Assembly: GCA_013350335.1 (NCBI GenBank)
Contig: CM023540.1
Coordinates: 32,591,175-32,655,174 of the forward strand
Origin: Chimonanthus salicifolius
Lineage: Eukaryota > Streptophyta > Magnoliopsida > Laurales > Calycanthaceae
Reading direction: 5' to 3'
DNA length: 64,000 nucleotides
Every line of letters starts with the position of its first letter. The first letter of the stretch is position 1. The notes under the pieces are model-generated. The model was not told the origin of the DNA. It did no database searches and saw only the letters and a list, made by a program, of their open reading frames with translations. This document shows, in pieces, positions 10,206 through 20,722 of the stretch. The translations under genes were made by a program, and so were the position numbers.

Positions 10206-12616
10206 TTATCCAAATCCAAATCCAGAAAAATCTTCTTGTAAAGATCCTATGTCTTCAAAACAAGTGTCCATCAAAGAATACCATTCAATTTCCTTCTCAT
10301 TCTCACACCTTTCTTCATTTCCACCATTTCCACCATTTCCACCACTGTCACTCTCCTCTTTACTACCTGAAACTCCACTCTCTGTTCTTCTTTCGTCAAT
10401 ACACAAGCACCCATTTTCCTCTCTTTCATTTTCACTGCCCTTGCTAGGACTTGATATTCCACTTTCTAGCCATTCTTCATTCTCTTTTACTGCACTTGTG
10501 TCTAAAATCACTTCACTTTCTTGTTGAAAAGTCGCGGGTGAATTATTTTTTGAATTTATATGTGGGAAACTGCAGGATAGCCAGCATAAAACCTCCACGG
10601 GTGTTTTCTCTTGATCTTCATTTCTATTTGATATAATTGATGGGATCTCAGCAATTGATATCGTGTCTAAAATCACTTCACTTTCTTGTTGAAAAGTCGC
10701 GGGTATTTTCGCTTCATCTTCATTTTTATTTGATACGGTTGATGGGGTCTTGGCAATTGATTTCTGCTTCTCATTCCCCAATTCTTCTTGGTGGTTCTTC
10801 TTCTTCTTCTTCACGGCTGACTTACTTGTTCTCGTACCCTTTCTCTTGCACCCACCAGGTATTTTGTCCATGTCCACGACGACTATCGGTGCTCCGTCGT
10901 TGATTCTTCTAACGCTGTCGATTCTCCTGCTTAGATGTGAGTTCCAGTAGTTCTTAATCTCATTATCGGTTCTTCCCGGTAAACTCCCCGCAATCAAAGA
11001 CCACCTACACAAGCATGATTTTCACTTGAAAAGTTCATATACATGCCCTAATAGACTCAAATCAAAGTAAACATATGCAGACATATAATTGCTTCTTTTT
11101 AATCTTTATTTTCTTATCTGTTGTCTCGTAAGAGACATGTCAACTTTTTTTCATTCAACATTTATATTTTATATTTAACATTTTAAAAATGGAAAGAAAT
11201 GTTAAATGTGTTGGGGGCACTGAACAAGTCGTACTTGGGTGTGAAGAGGGAGATTTATGGACTTATAAATTACTTGACTCACTCCACCTAATAGACTAGT
11301 CTTTTGGGTTGGATACTTAGTCGTATCAAATCTAAGTTCTCAAACTATAGCACGTGGGTTTAAGCATCTCCCAGTCGAATAGAATGATTGGTGATATTCT
11401 ATCTATTAGAGAGAGATTGTTGGGGCAGCGAATGAGTCCTACTTGGTTGTAAAATGAGAGATTTAAAGACTTATAAATGACATGAATCAATCCACCTAAC
11501 AAACTAGTCTTTTGAATTGAATATCGGTCTTGACATAACATTGATGAAAAAAAAAAACGAGTAATAATGGCATTAAGCTACATTGACATAATTAAATATA
11601 TTAAGAATGTTTATGCACTAAAGTCTAAAGCAGTCCACAGACAAATGTGGCTTTTTCTCACCTGTTTCCATACGAAGCATGTAACTTAATAATAACATCC
11701 TCTTCTTCTTTAGAAATATTCCCTCTCTTTAGATCAGCTCTCAAGTAATTAATCCATCTAAGTCTGCAACTCTTCCCACACCTCAACAAGCCTTTATAGT
11801 AAAACACAAAATAAGACAAAAGAATAAATGACAGGAAAGAACAAAAATCAAACTCGCTTCACATAAATAGAAAAAACATATGTGGGTGCTTGAAAGAGAT
11901 AAAAAGGTGTTTTGATACTAAATAGAAAAAACATGTGAGTGTTTGAAAGAGAGAAAAAGATGTTTTTTTATCAAAGTTTATAGAGAGATATCTAAGAATT
12001 TATTAAAGATTTGGTCAGTCCACTTATCACGCTAGTCTTTTGGATTTAGTCCTATCAACGATTTCATTATTTATTCACTCTTTTCTTAATAAGGACCTTT
12101 TTCGATATTTAAGCTCTAAGATTCCTTATGCAACCAACTGAGTTCTATAACGTGGTAAAAAAAGCAAAAACCCAACTCATTTCAACAAAAAAAATTCTAA
12201 ATATTTGATAGATGAACAAATAAATAAATGAAAAAAAGAAGAAGCAAAATCCCAACTCTTTTAAAAATCATATTTTTCTAGTTTCTTTTTTAGCAACCAC
12301 AAAATTTCTGAAATAACCCAACTCACTTAAAAAAAAGAGAAAAAAGAAGAAGAAGATAATTACAAAGATATTTTGGTCAAATGCAAATGCACAGAAGGAT
12401 CTGTTTCGAAATTCTTATTTTTTAAAACAAAAGCACTTATTCTCTCTCTTTTTTTTCCTTTTACATCTTTGATATTTCCCTACCTGCATTCTTGGGTAAT
12501 GATCTCCATGACCCTTCTCCATTTGCTTGAATGTACTTCAGCAAGAGCTCATCCTCTTCTGTTGTCCATCTCCCTTTCTTCAATCCCACTTTTTCACAAC
12601 ATGGCGCTCTTCCCAT
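10206..12616 (-). CDS. MYB12-like: R2R3-MYB transcription factor, flavonol-regulator (subgroup 7) type
   Basis: Exons on the minus strand: 12484-12616, 11662-11791 and 10206-11004 (133, 130 and 799 bp, the classic R2R3-MYB layout), giving 353 aa. It starts [18 protein letters not shown]2 has W17, W37 and W57. R3 has I70, W89 and W108, and ends [18 protein letters not shown]. Residues 141-153 ([13 protein letters not shown]) match the subgroup-7 motif known from MYB11, MYB12 and MYB111, which activate early flavonoid genes (CHS, CHI, F3H, FLS) in the nucleus. The bHLH-binding signature of R3 is absent (V77, S84 and S95 replace its L, L and R), as in that subgroup. The C-terminal WLLS tail is missing; the protein ends DFSGFGFG. 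The C-terminal half carries an internal duplication and a SINE-derived segment (separate entries). Which of the subgroup-7 paralogues it matches cannot be settled here. Confidence 0.93.
10498..10762 (-). repeat. Internal tandem duplication in MYB exon 3
   Basis: A unit of about 105 bp occurs twice: 10663-10762, and 10498-10662 where it is interrupted by a 63-bp SINE insert. Each unit begins 'gtgtctaaaatcacttcact' on the plus strand. The encoded protein repeats SIA..PS..SN.NED..K.P and [14 protein letters not shown]. Both copies are in frame. Confidence 0.9.
10541..10603 (-). mobile_element. 63-bp SINE-A 3' tail inserted in frame inside the MYB coding sequence
   Basis: The sister duplicate at 10663-10762 lacks these 63 bases, so they are an insertion. 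They read 'gaatttatatgtgggaaact', 'gcaggatagccagcataaaa' and 'cctccacgggtg'. This matches the 3' end of the SINE-A copy at 58038, which reads 'gaatttacgtgtggaaaact', 'gcaggataccgcatgtaaaa' and 'tctctacgggtg'. The A-tail (plus-strand 'attatttttt') is present, and CGGGTG flanks the insert on both sides (10535-10540 and 10598-10603), like a short target duplication. The insert is 21 codons and encodes about residues 222-242 (including [19 protein letters not shown]). It is in the same orientation as the gene. Confidence 0.85.
11209..11540 (+). mobile_element. TRIM-like retrotransposon in MYB intron 2
   Basis: Two direct repeats of about 115-123 bp, 11209-11322 and 11418-11540, both start TGTTGGGG and share 'acttataaat.ac.tga.tca' and 'cacctaa.a.actagtcttt'. 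Between them is an internal part of about 95 bp that begins GTATCAAATCTAAG, in the position of a tRNA primer-binding site. No coding capacity. The same family is intact at 58568-58920. No flanking target duplication is evident, so it is old. It lies antisense to the MYB gene. Confidence 0.75.
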
Positions 12617-12850
12617 GGTTCTATATGAGAATGAGAATTTTGTGAGAGAAAGTGAAAGAGAGATAGAGAGCTTATGTAATCAAGAGAGACAGAGAGCAGT
12701 AGAGAGAGAGAAGCAGAGTATGTGATCAAATTTTGTTTATGTGATCTCGAGAGAAAGTGAGAGAGAGAGTAGGAGAGATAGAAAGAGTTGGAGAGAGGAT
12801 TTGAAGGTGGAAATGGTAAAGGTAGGAGTAAATATAAGGAAGGGGAGGGA
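12617..12850 (-). promoter_or_regulatory. MYB 5' leader and core promoter region
   Basis: Upstream of the MYB ATG the minus strand is strongly CT-rich (forward GA-rich, about 12640-12800), typical of a plant 5' UTR. A TATA-like TATATTTA (minus strand) lies near 12828-12836, about 215 bp before the ATG. The placement of the transcription start is inference. Confidence 0.4.
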
Positions 12851-13569
12851 GGGTGAATCCCATGTGGAGAATATGTGGTGAGGAAAGGAGCCACGACAGG
12901 GTATAGAGGATTAGTATCCTCTGTTATAAAAAAACAACAGTATCCTTATCTATCCTCTACAATTTCTTTTAAAAAATATTTTTATATTAGACTACAATGG
13001 ATAAAAAAGATATGGACATGCATATATCTATTTAACAAATTAGATTTTTTTTTACCATTACTATTTTTCCATCTATAGAAAATTTAAAATATAAACTCTA
13101 AGTAAATAAATTAACTGATTTAACTAGTAAGATGATTAATAACCAAAAGGAGAAAACTTAAAAATCTCAAGTGGATGATGACATGCTTGAGTGTATAAGC
13201 CCAATATGGACCCATTGAATAATAAATTCAAATCTTTAATTCTTTTTTTTACCTTTTTTGAGATTTAGATCCAATTAAAATTTATGTCTATTCAATGAAT
13301 TCTCACCGTTAGGTTGATTATAATAGGTGAAAATATTTATCCATTAATCTATTTTTATCATAAAAATTAAGTGCTAGAATAATTCAAAGGATCTTGTTTT
13401 GAGCCGTTTTAATAATCTATTGATCTCTCCGTTTTTTTATAGAGTAAAATTCATCATCTTTTTGGTCGATGAATATTCCAGATTCCCGTATTCCCCTCTC
13501 CGTATCGAATTGGAATCTCTATTGCGGAGATACTACAATATGTTAATAACTCCGTACTTGAGTACAGAG

Positions 13570-13575
13570 CACGTG
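13570..13575. promoter_or_regulatory. G-box (CACGTG) upstream of the MYB gene
   Basis: A perfect CACGTG lies about 950 bp upstream of the MYB ATG. In other plants such sites bind bZIP (HY5-type) and bHLH factors, and MYB12 is known to be under HY5 light control. Function at this distance is inference; a single 6-mer can occur by chance. Confidence 0.25.
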
Positions 13576-13702
13576 TCAGCTGACCCTTAAAAAGAAGAAG
13601 AAAGAAAAAAAGCTGCACCGTTAAAAAATAGATTTGATCTGCAATTATTGGCTACATCAAACAGAGTTGTCGTAGAAGGAGCATTTCTCAAAAAAAATTA
13701 TT

Positions 13703-14149
13703 CTATGGGAGTGAAACTTTGGGTCGAGTTTTAACTTGATTTGTATGACTCTACTCAATAAAATAATTGGATTGAGTTTTACATTTTTAAAATAGAATTA
13801 GATTGGGTTGAAGAAAAGAATTTAAATTAAATTTAGATTGGATCAAGTTAAGTTTTTTTTTTTAAAAAAAAAAATTAATTTGAATTGACTCGATCCAACC
13901 ATTCAAAATTTTTAATATAGCACATGAGCCGAGTCAGACCAACAATTTAGACTAGTGCTCGGGTTGAGTTGAACAATTTGAATAAAAAACTTGAATCAGA
14001 TCTAATCAGTTTCAAAAAATTTCAATATAGGTTGGGTTAGGTTGAGCAATTCAGGTTAGCAATTCGATTTGAGTCAAGTCAGATTCAGTACTTTTTAATA
14101 CAGCTTGGGTTGGGTTTATTAAACTCAGCCCGATCCGCATGAGTTTCAG
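13703..14149. mobile_element. GGGTCGG-type MITE (MITE-2), degraded copy
   Basis: Begins 'gggagtgaaactttgggtcg' and ends 'gcatgagtttcagcc', the inverted complement. The interior is rich in 'gggttg' and 'gactcga' motifs. Related copies lie at 23231-23567 and 42777-43145. Confidence 0.5.
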
Positions 14150-14854
14150 CCTTATCTATCATCAAAGATATTACTTAACTATTCTTACAATACAAAACTT
14201 CATCTAACAATGTAGAATTTAATGGGTTTGAAATACATAGTATTCATAAAAAAAAAATATAAATTATATTTTATTTATAAAAAATCCATTTCCTACTTAA
14301 TAATGTTATTTCAACATAAATACCTTTTTTACATGGGAGATGGGAAAGTTAAACTTTCTTTCACTTTCTTATGTCTAAAAAAGTATGACAAAAGATTCTC
14401 ATACACTAATTGTATGATATATGGCCGTAGGTTTAAGCAGGCTATCTACAAATAATAAGTTCAAATCCATTGAAATCTTATTTCGTCTCTATATTTAGAT
14501 TAGATATGAATTGATGCTCATTTCATATATTCTTAATTTTGATTGAACATCAAAGAAAAAATATGTATTTAACAATTTTATTTTAATTAAAAAAAAAGTT
14601 TAGTCCAGAGGAATTTTTTTTTTTTCTATCCCCTTCTTCTCTCCCTTCTTCCCTTCGATGACTAGTGCTGATGGCAATGAGTTTCTGACAACAAATGGAG
14701 TTCACTCAGTGCCGTCGCCGTGCAATTTTGAGACTGGTGAGAAAGGGAAGCTGGGAATTGGGGTTTTGGGTGGTGGAAGTGGTGACATTCTCATTTCCTT
14801 CATTAGAAGGGAATTCAGCGGATGAATGTATAAAGATGAATGAACTTTTCTATA

Positions 14855-15018
14855 TAGGTGTAGTTCAACTGATAATCTCCTACTTCAGGAAACATGAGGT
14901 GTCAAGTTTGAACCCCTATAGTCTCACTTGGTGTGCTCTAAAAATAGTGGGTATCACCCATTAGAGTTTTACGTTAGGTTTTCTGTGGTTTCCTACACGT
15001 AAATAAAAAAAATAATAA
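14855..15018 (+). mobile_element. SINE-A copy, near full length
   Basis: Plus strand. An A-box-like region 'taggtgtagttcaactgata', a B-box-like 'caagtttgaacccc' (about 14908-14921), the body 'acttggtgtgctctaaaaat' then 'gggtatcaccca', and the end 'cctacacgtaaataaaaaaa' with an A-rich tail. Confidence 0.75.
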
Positions 15019-15102
15019 ATAAAAGTGAAAGAGTAAAAAAAACAGTTGTATAGCCCGCCATCTTAACACAAGAAAAATTTATTAAGAGATACATGATTGA
15101 GT

Positions 15103-15240
15103 AAAATTTCCATTTTATTCATACCAGTGTATTACTCATCAATTATCAGTATACTGAGAACACATTGTTCTGAATATCATTACACTGGTACTTGATAAAC
15201 AATACACTGATAATGATAAAATAAAAATTTCACCCTATTT
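15103..15240. repeat. Small inverted-repeat element (MITE-like)
   Basis: The left half 'taaaatttccattttattca..ccagtgtatt' is the reverse complement of the right half 'aatacactgataatgataaa..aaatttcacc', with arms of about 50 bp and a short spacer. It contains no coding frame. Confidence 0.55.
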
Positions 15241-16022
15241 TATATTTCCTAATAAATTTTGTTTAAAAATGAAAAATCATATACTATTTATCAATATTAA
15301 CTATGTAAGAAAAAGTAGTACGGTTCGACTTACAAAGTAATTCTGAGTCTGTGTGTCATGTGGTACTGTGACGTTCACGGGTAATCAAGCTCCATCGCAG
15401 GTCCAATGACGTTGGAAGAGTGTGGCCCACCTAAGGAATGCGACTTGGTGGGGCTTCTTAAAGTTGTACGATTTTTTCATGTGCCCAGACGCCAGTACAT
15501 GTTGTGGGCCCACTGACTGCATAATCAATGTCATTTACTTGGAGAATAATCTACTTCTTTTTCTACGGTTGAGATTGAGTTGTACAAATTTACAAATTAT
15601 TATTATTAATTTTTTTTTTAATTTATGTGTAGAACTCATTGATTTGAATTTAATCAAATCACAGGATACCCGAGCACAACTTTTAAGGTTAATAACGGTG
15701 AATTTTTTAGCGTAAAATCATGCACGCGGGTTGTATACTTGTGAAGTGTAGGATTTTGAAATTTGCCATGAGAGCCCCTGAGATTAATTATATTATAGTT
15801 TAATAGATCAAAAGTAGGGTTGATCGGATTTGAATAAATCCAATTCAATCTAACTTATGTAAAAAATGTCAAAATTATTGAATTTGATCAAACTTGACCC
15901 GAATTGCTTATTTTAATTATTCAACGTGCTCCGACTCAATTTTTTTACTATTATAAAGTAAGCATCTCTTGGGTCGCCATATGGTAGTTCTCAAGTTTAA
16001 AATCATTTTTTTATACTGTATT

Positions 16023-16492
16023 TGTAATGGCCCGTCCTTTTTCACTCGTTTTTTTCTGTAAATTCAGTGTATATATATTTATATATACATTTTTGTAACA
16101 GAATAGAGTGATAGAGCGCGGGACGTCACGACGCGAGTTAAGTCCGAACTTCTAAAGTCTGACCCTTAACTGGCCAACCCTATGTGTGTATGGACTCAGT
16201 CCAATAAAATAGTTCACACATAACAATATCACCATGTGGAATAAAAATCACAACCTGCGGAATCATAACATAATTATTCAGTAAATTATCCAACATAGCA
16301 AAATATGATTTATTTCCCCAAGGACAGGAAACACAAGATGCTGATTTGGCAATTTTTCCAGGGACAAGAAACACAAGTTGTTTATTTGGCAATTTTCCCC
16401 AAACAAGCGACATTTTGTGATACAGAAGATTAGCCTAAGGAGTGGTAAGAGAATGTAGGGAAGAAGCGAGTGAAAAAGGGCGGGGCGTTACA
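16023..16492. mobile_element. LTR-like element with long inverted ends (solo LTR or MITE)
   Basis: Starts TGTAATGGCCCGTCCTTTTT and ends 'aaaaagggcggggcgttaca', a terminal inverted repeat of about 27 bp that also satisfies the TG...CA rule of LTRs. Flanks are GTATT on the left and GTATA on the right, a 4-of-5 match for an LTR-type 5-bp duplication. Inside, a block of about 45 bp is repeated ('ggacaggaaacacaag' and 'ggacaagaaacacaag', each followed by 'tttggcaattttt'-like sequence). No coding capacity. Confidence 0.6.
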
Positions 16493-17607
16493 GTATAATA
16501 TTATGAAGTAAATTATTGGCCTTGCAAGAGATCCTAGAGCTTTCGAATATCTAAGTCCTTCAAAGAATAAGGAGAAGGAAGGTAATTAGAATATTCTTTC
16601 ATACTTTCTTGTTCATTGAAAAAGTTTATACTTGAATTATTTAAAGTCAGGTCTATCAAACACAAAGGGTAAAAAGCTTAGATGTTCTGACATGTTCTAT
16701 TAGATGGTGGATCACTCAATGATTAAAAGAATTACATGATTGCATAGATCATTATAGAGAATATTAAACTTCTCAAAATAGGTCCCATCAAATCTTCTTT
16801 ACTCTAGTATTAGTTAAATATTTTCATCTTTGATGTTCAATTTAATAATAAGGATGCATCATGGGCACCAATTTAGATTAAAATTTAAATCTAACGAAGA
16901 AAAATAACATTTTGAATGATTAAATTTATCATTAAATGGATCCTACATAGATCATGTACATCCATACTAATAGTGTGCTTGGTCTAACTATAGTTTTGAA
17001 TTTACCTAAAATATAGGCCCCTCATTCATGAAAAAGTTAGGTCAACAATTGTCTCAAATATTAGAATGATTTTATCAGATTTAATTCAATTGCATTGCAT
17101 AATTTATTATAACTATTCTCAAGAAACACCCTCCAATGTTGGTTTTTTTTTTGTGATAAGAATCCTAAGACCCTCATTATCTTTTCGAGTACGAAAACAT
17201 TGAGTAGAACTTCGAATACATATAGCCTCTTGCAAGTCACGAGTATCGTGTGAATACAGAACTCCCAAATCAAAGTGTCTACTAGTTGAATTAACCCGTG
17301 TGAGATGGTATTTGATGTATTTAAGATTCCAAGAGCATTGTTTTCTTGTGGGTAAGATGCAACATAGTTAGTCGTTATTATCATGGGTCATTGTGGCTCT
17401 GTTTCTCCCAATTTGGTAGAGCATTGCATATGGATATTTATTTCCAGTACTCCTATGATCATGTGCACATCATTTTCGATTCGTATGAGTGAATAGAGCA
17501 CCATGAAAATAAAATATTAGTGTATTAAGTATTAGATTTTCACTAGTACTTATTCTAATTATCGAATTAATCACATGGTTACGACATAATTAGTAGTTTT
17601 AGAATCC

Positions 17608-17792
17608 TGAGAGGTTGGTTTGGTGGTCAAAACCTGTCCTTCTTTGCGAAAAGTCTCAAGATCAAGTTCTCATCCACACAAAAAGAATTACTCCACATTG
17701 TTATGTACTCGACGTGTGCGGATTAAAAGATTCACACATGTCCCAAAAATTAATCATGTGAGACGGTTCGATACCTTAATCTTAAAAAAATA
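17608..17792 (+). mobile_element. SINE-C-like element (tRNA-derived)
   Basis: Has an A-box-like 'ggttggtttggtggtcaaaa', a B-box-like 'gatcaagttctcatcc' about 45 bp later, and a 3' end 'gataccttaatcttaaaaaa' with an A-run. Single copy in the window apart from a distant relative at 62140. Confidence 0.4.
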
Positions 17793-18047
17793 TTAGTTTC
17801 AAAATTAAGAGAGGAGGGAGCCTCTAAATTCCATTAAGCATAATAAAAATAATTTATTAGAATGGATATCTTTCTATACAATGAAACAATAACTTTTTCT
17901 TAGCTTAACTAGCAAAATTCCATTAAGTATAATAACTTTTCATTAAGTAGTGAGTTGATTGATAGATGGATAGGGGTGGTCGGTGGTTCAAGTCCTAGGA
18001 CGGAGGTTTAGTTATATTGACTCGATCTTGCTCTTCTTTTCATTAAG

Positions 18048-18225
18048 ATCAAAGTATTCATATTTCTTAGAGTACCTGACTAATTTTTAAAATATGTGCA
18101 GATCTTCCTATCTATACATACCGAGTAATATTATGGGAAATGACTCTTTTATGTTGAAAGTGACTTGAACTCAAGATCTCACACATATTAAGCAGATTCT
18201 TGAGTGTCAAATCAACCCTCATGGG
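18048..18225 (-). mobile_element. SINE-B copy
   Basis: Aligns with 6110-6290. The minus strand carries GAGTTCAAGTC (box-B-like; forward 'gacttgaactc' at about 18161-18171). Forward reads 'ttcttagagtacctgactaa' at the tail end. Confidence 0.55.
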
Positions 18226-18506
18226 TTTTGATCTTATTCTTTTGAATGTTGAGTATCTGAATTTTAGTTTTTAAAGATAATTAGAATAGTTCGGTCTCTA
18301 TTTTATCCCCTTCTGTAGAAATATTATCTTTTAATATAAGATTTTTGAAATCATTTGAGGCAAATAACCTCCTTCACTTGACAATGAAGTAAGAATGTCC
18401 AAACATAGTCACTATGTGGAAAAATACTAAAAGTCTCTAATAATAAGTTATTAAGAAGTTATTTCTCATTTTCATTTAATTGAAAAATAGATGATTGCAA
18501 ATAACA

Positions 18507-18672
18507 TGCTCACACGGGAGAATTTTTTTATCTCAAACATGAATTCAATTTTTTTTATATTCCCGTTTTACCCTTCCAACCATCACAGAAAATGGAAGGG
18601 TAACACGAGAATTTAAAAAAAAAAAAAATCTCATGTGATATAAAAAAATTCTCACGCGTGAGAATGTTTACC
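18507..18672. mobile_element. Small MITE with about 80-bp inverted arms
   Basis: The left arm 'ctcacacgggagaattttttt...ttttacccttccaacc' (about 18509-18582) pairs with the right arm 'ggaagggtaacacgagaatt...attctcacgcgtgag' (about 18594-18664). The two arms meet at a spacer of roughly 10 bp. No coding capacity. Confidence 0.65.
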
Positions 18673-18739
18673 TTTAGTTTTTCTTCATAGATTTTCAAAA
18701 ATTTATTTAGACACTACTCAAGATACTATATTATTATTA

Positions 18740-19118
18740 GGCCAGCGATCCTCACACGGGCATTTTGTGTATACAGACACGAGTTTTACCGTGACGTCCA
18801 TTTTGCCCTTCACTTGCCGTACCGAAAAAGTTTAGAACGTTAGAAATCGGCTCACCAATCGGATCCTTTACTAGTTTTTGGCGAGCCGGTTTACTGTTCA
18901 CAGGTGATTCGGATAACCGATTTTATTGTTCACAGGTGATTAAGAGAGTCAATTTTACTGTTTACGAGTGATCCGGTGAGCCGATTTTACTCTTGGTGAG
19001 CCGATTTCTGACATTCCTATTGTTTTACATTTTTTGTACGACAAGTGAAGGGCAAAATGGACATTACGGTAAAACCCGTGTATGTATACACAAAGTACTC
19101 GTGGGAGGATCGCTCACC
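18740..19118. mobile_element. 379-bp non-autonomous Mutator-like element with 9-bp target duplication
   Basis: The terminal inverted repeat is about 85 bp: left 'ggccagcgatcctcacacgg' and right 'cgtgggaggatcgctcacc', and it extends through 'tttaccgtgacgtccatttt' and 'gcccttcacttgccgtac' and their complements. The 9-bp TTATTATTA flanks both sides exactly (18731-18739 and 19119-19127), the target size of Mutator-like elements. The interior holds four or five imperfect repeats of about 28-bp around 'gagccgattttactgttcac'. No transposase. Confidence 0.88.
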
Positions 19119-20555
19119 TTATTATTATAGTAATATAGAATGTTTTTCCTTAAATGTTATATGTCCTTTGGGGTTATATATGTAAATATGTAATGACATG
19201 TCTATTAATGATGAAGAAAGTATATTTAAGTTTATATCGCTATAAGTGATGTATGACATGTCTCTCTCAGTCCTTCACTAGGAGGTGTCCTAAATTGATA
19301 ATGAACAAAAGTGGAAGGCCCTCCTCAAAGTATGAAAGGTAAGGTACATTCAAAATTTTCTTTTGGGCCTTCCAATTATGGAAAACGGTCTAAGAGCATC
19401 ATGTGCTGCACTAAATCTTTTAAAAGATGAATCATGAAAAGGATAAGTTAGCAATAAGTCTGTGTTTTTCAAACTTCTCATTTATAGTCTAATGTCATTG
19501 GATATAATTCAATTGTAAAGGATGAATCGGCATATTGTTCTGTGGCTTATTACTGAGACTATTTCTGAGGTATTATTCCAACAAGACTAATTTTTTGGGG
19601 CCTGCACTGCCGTTGCCCATATAATCATTCTGAATAAGTCGGGTGGTAGAACTAGGATTTGATCCGGGGACATGATAGAGCAAACCCCACACCAAAGACC
19701 ATTGGGCTACAATATATGACCCACGAAAAATCACCTTAATTGAAAAACCTTTTAGACGACTTTTTTTTCATGGACCCATCAACAACTCATTTGATGGGTC
19801 TCATTCCTAACGCACTTGCATTATAATACTAATGCCAACATAATTAGGTCATTACTCTAGCCCATGAGCAAGTTTATCAACTTAGTTGACAATTTCACAT
19901 GATTATTGATTTCCTATCATCACATTGGGGATTTATTTAGATTGTGCAGGGAACCCAATTAAAAAAATATTTATTAAATTAGGTGCTTTCCTATATTACA
20001 AATCACCATAGCTTTTTTTTATTTGCTTGTAGTTGTAGATTTTCATTTGTGCGTGAAGTCATTGAATTGATCATAACATTATGACATGATTGAATAATTT
20101 CAAAATTGTAAAAAAAAAATAAAAAACATAAATGCTGAATATGTTTAAACATTAATCAAAGGCCAAAATTAGCTGTTCTAGCTTAATTTCAAGCCTACTC
20201 TGTGAATTCTTATATATCCCTAATTGTCACCCATACATCTTTTATATAGTTGAATTTTAAATTAAAAAGAAAATTACATTTGTTTAAGCACTATAAATAT
20301 ATTAAATTAATTTACTATGATGATAAGATGAAGTTGAACTTTTGTTCAACCACAATCCACCTTATAAGCCTTTATTCATCCACTTCTTCACATGTTTGTC
20401 ACATGTTCCTCTCATTTGCAGGCCCACCCATTTTAGATAGCCATTTCACATTATCTAGTGTGATTTAGATCATTGATGTGAAAAGCATCATGACGATTGA
20501 TGAGTGCCACAAAGTTTATTAAATAAGGTAATTGAAATAGTTGGTTGTGTATTTA

Positions 20556-20722
20556 TTTATTTTAAATTTATATGTAGAAAATCACGGAAATCCAATGAAA
20601 AATTTACATAGGTGATACCCATTGCCTTTAGAGCACACCAAATGAAGTCATGGGGCTCGAGCCTGACATCTCCCGTTTCTTGAGGCAAAAGATTAGTAGT
20701 TGAGCTACACTCATATAGACAA
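20556..20722 (-). mobile_element. SINE-A copy
   Basis: Minus-strand copy: forward 'tatatgtagaaaatcacgga', then 'gtgatacccattgcctttag', then 'ggctcgagcctgacatctcc' (box B reversed), then 'gtagttgagctacact' (box A reversed). Confidence 0.7.

Larger units (their letters stand above)
12851..16022. other. Spacer upstream of the MYB gene
   Basis: Holds the distal MYB promoter, a GGGTCGG-type MITE (13703-14149), a SINE-A (14855-15018) and a small inverted-repeat element (15103-15240). A 55-codon ATG frame at 14658-14825 looks faintly protein-like but has no recognisable family or gene context. I call no gene here. Confidence 0.5.

Noticed and set aside
10556..10602. The WLS-like peptide in the MYB C-terminal half as the conserved subgroup-7 WLLS motif.
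   Set aside because: It is encoded by the SINE insert, so it is not the ancestral motif; the resemblance is coincidental.
14658..14825. A 55-codon ATG frame (MTSADGNEFLTTNGVHSVPS...) preceded by a CT-rich leader-like tract.
   Set aside because: No recognised motif, no splice partners, ends beside a SINE; not enough to call a gene.
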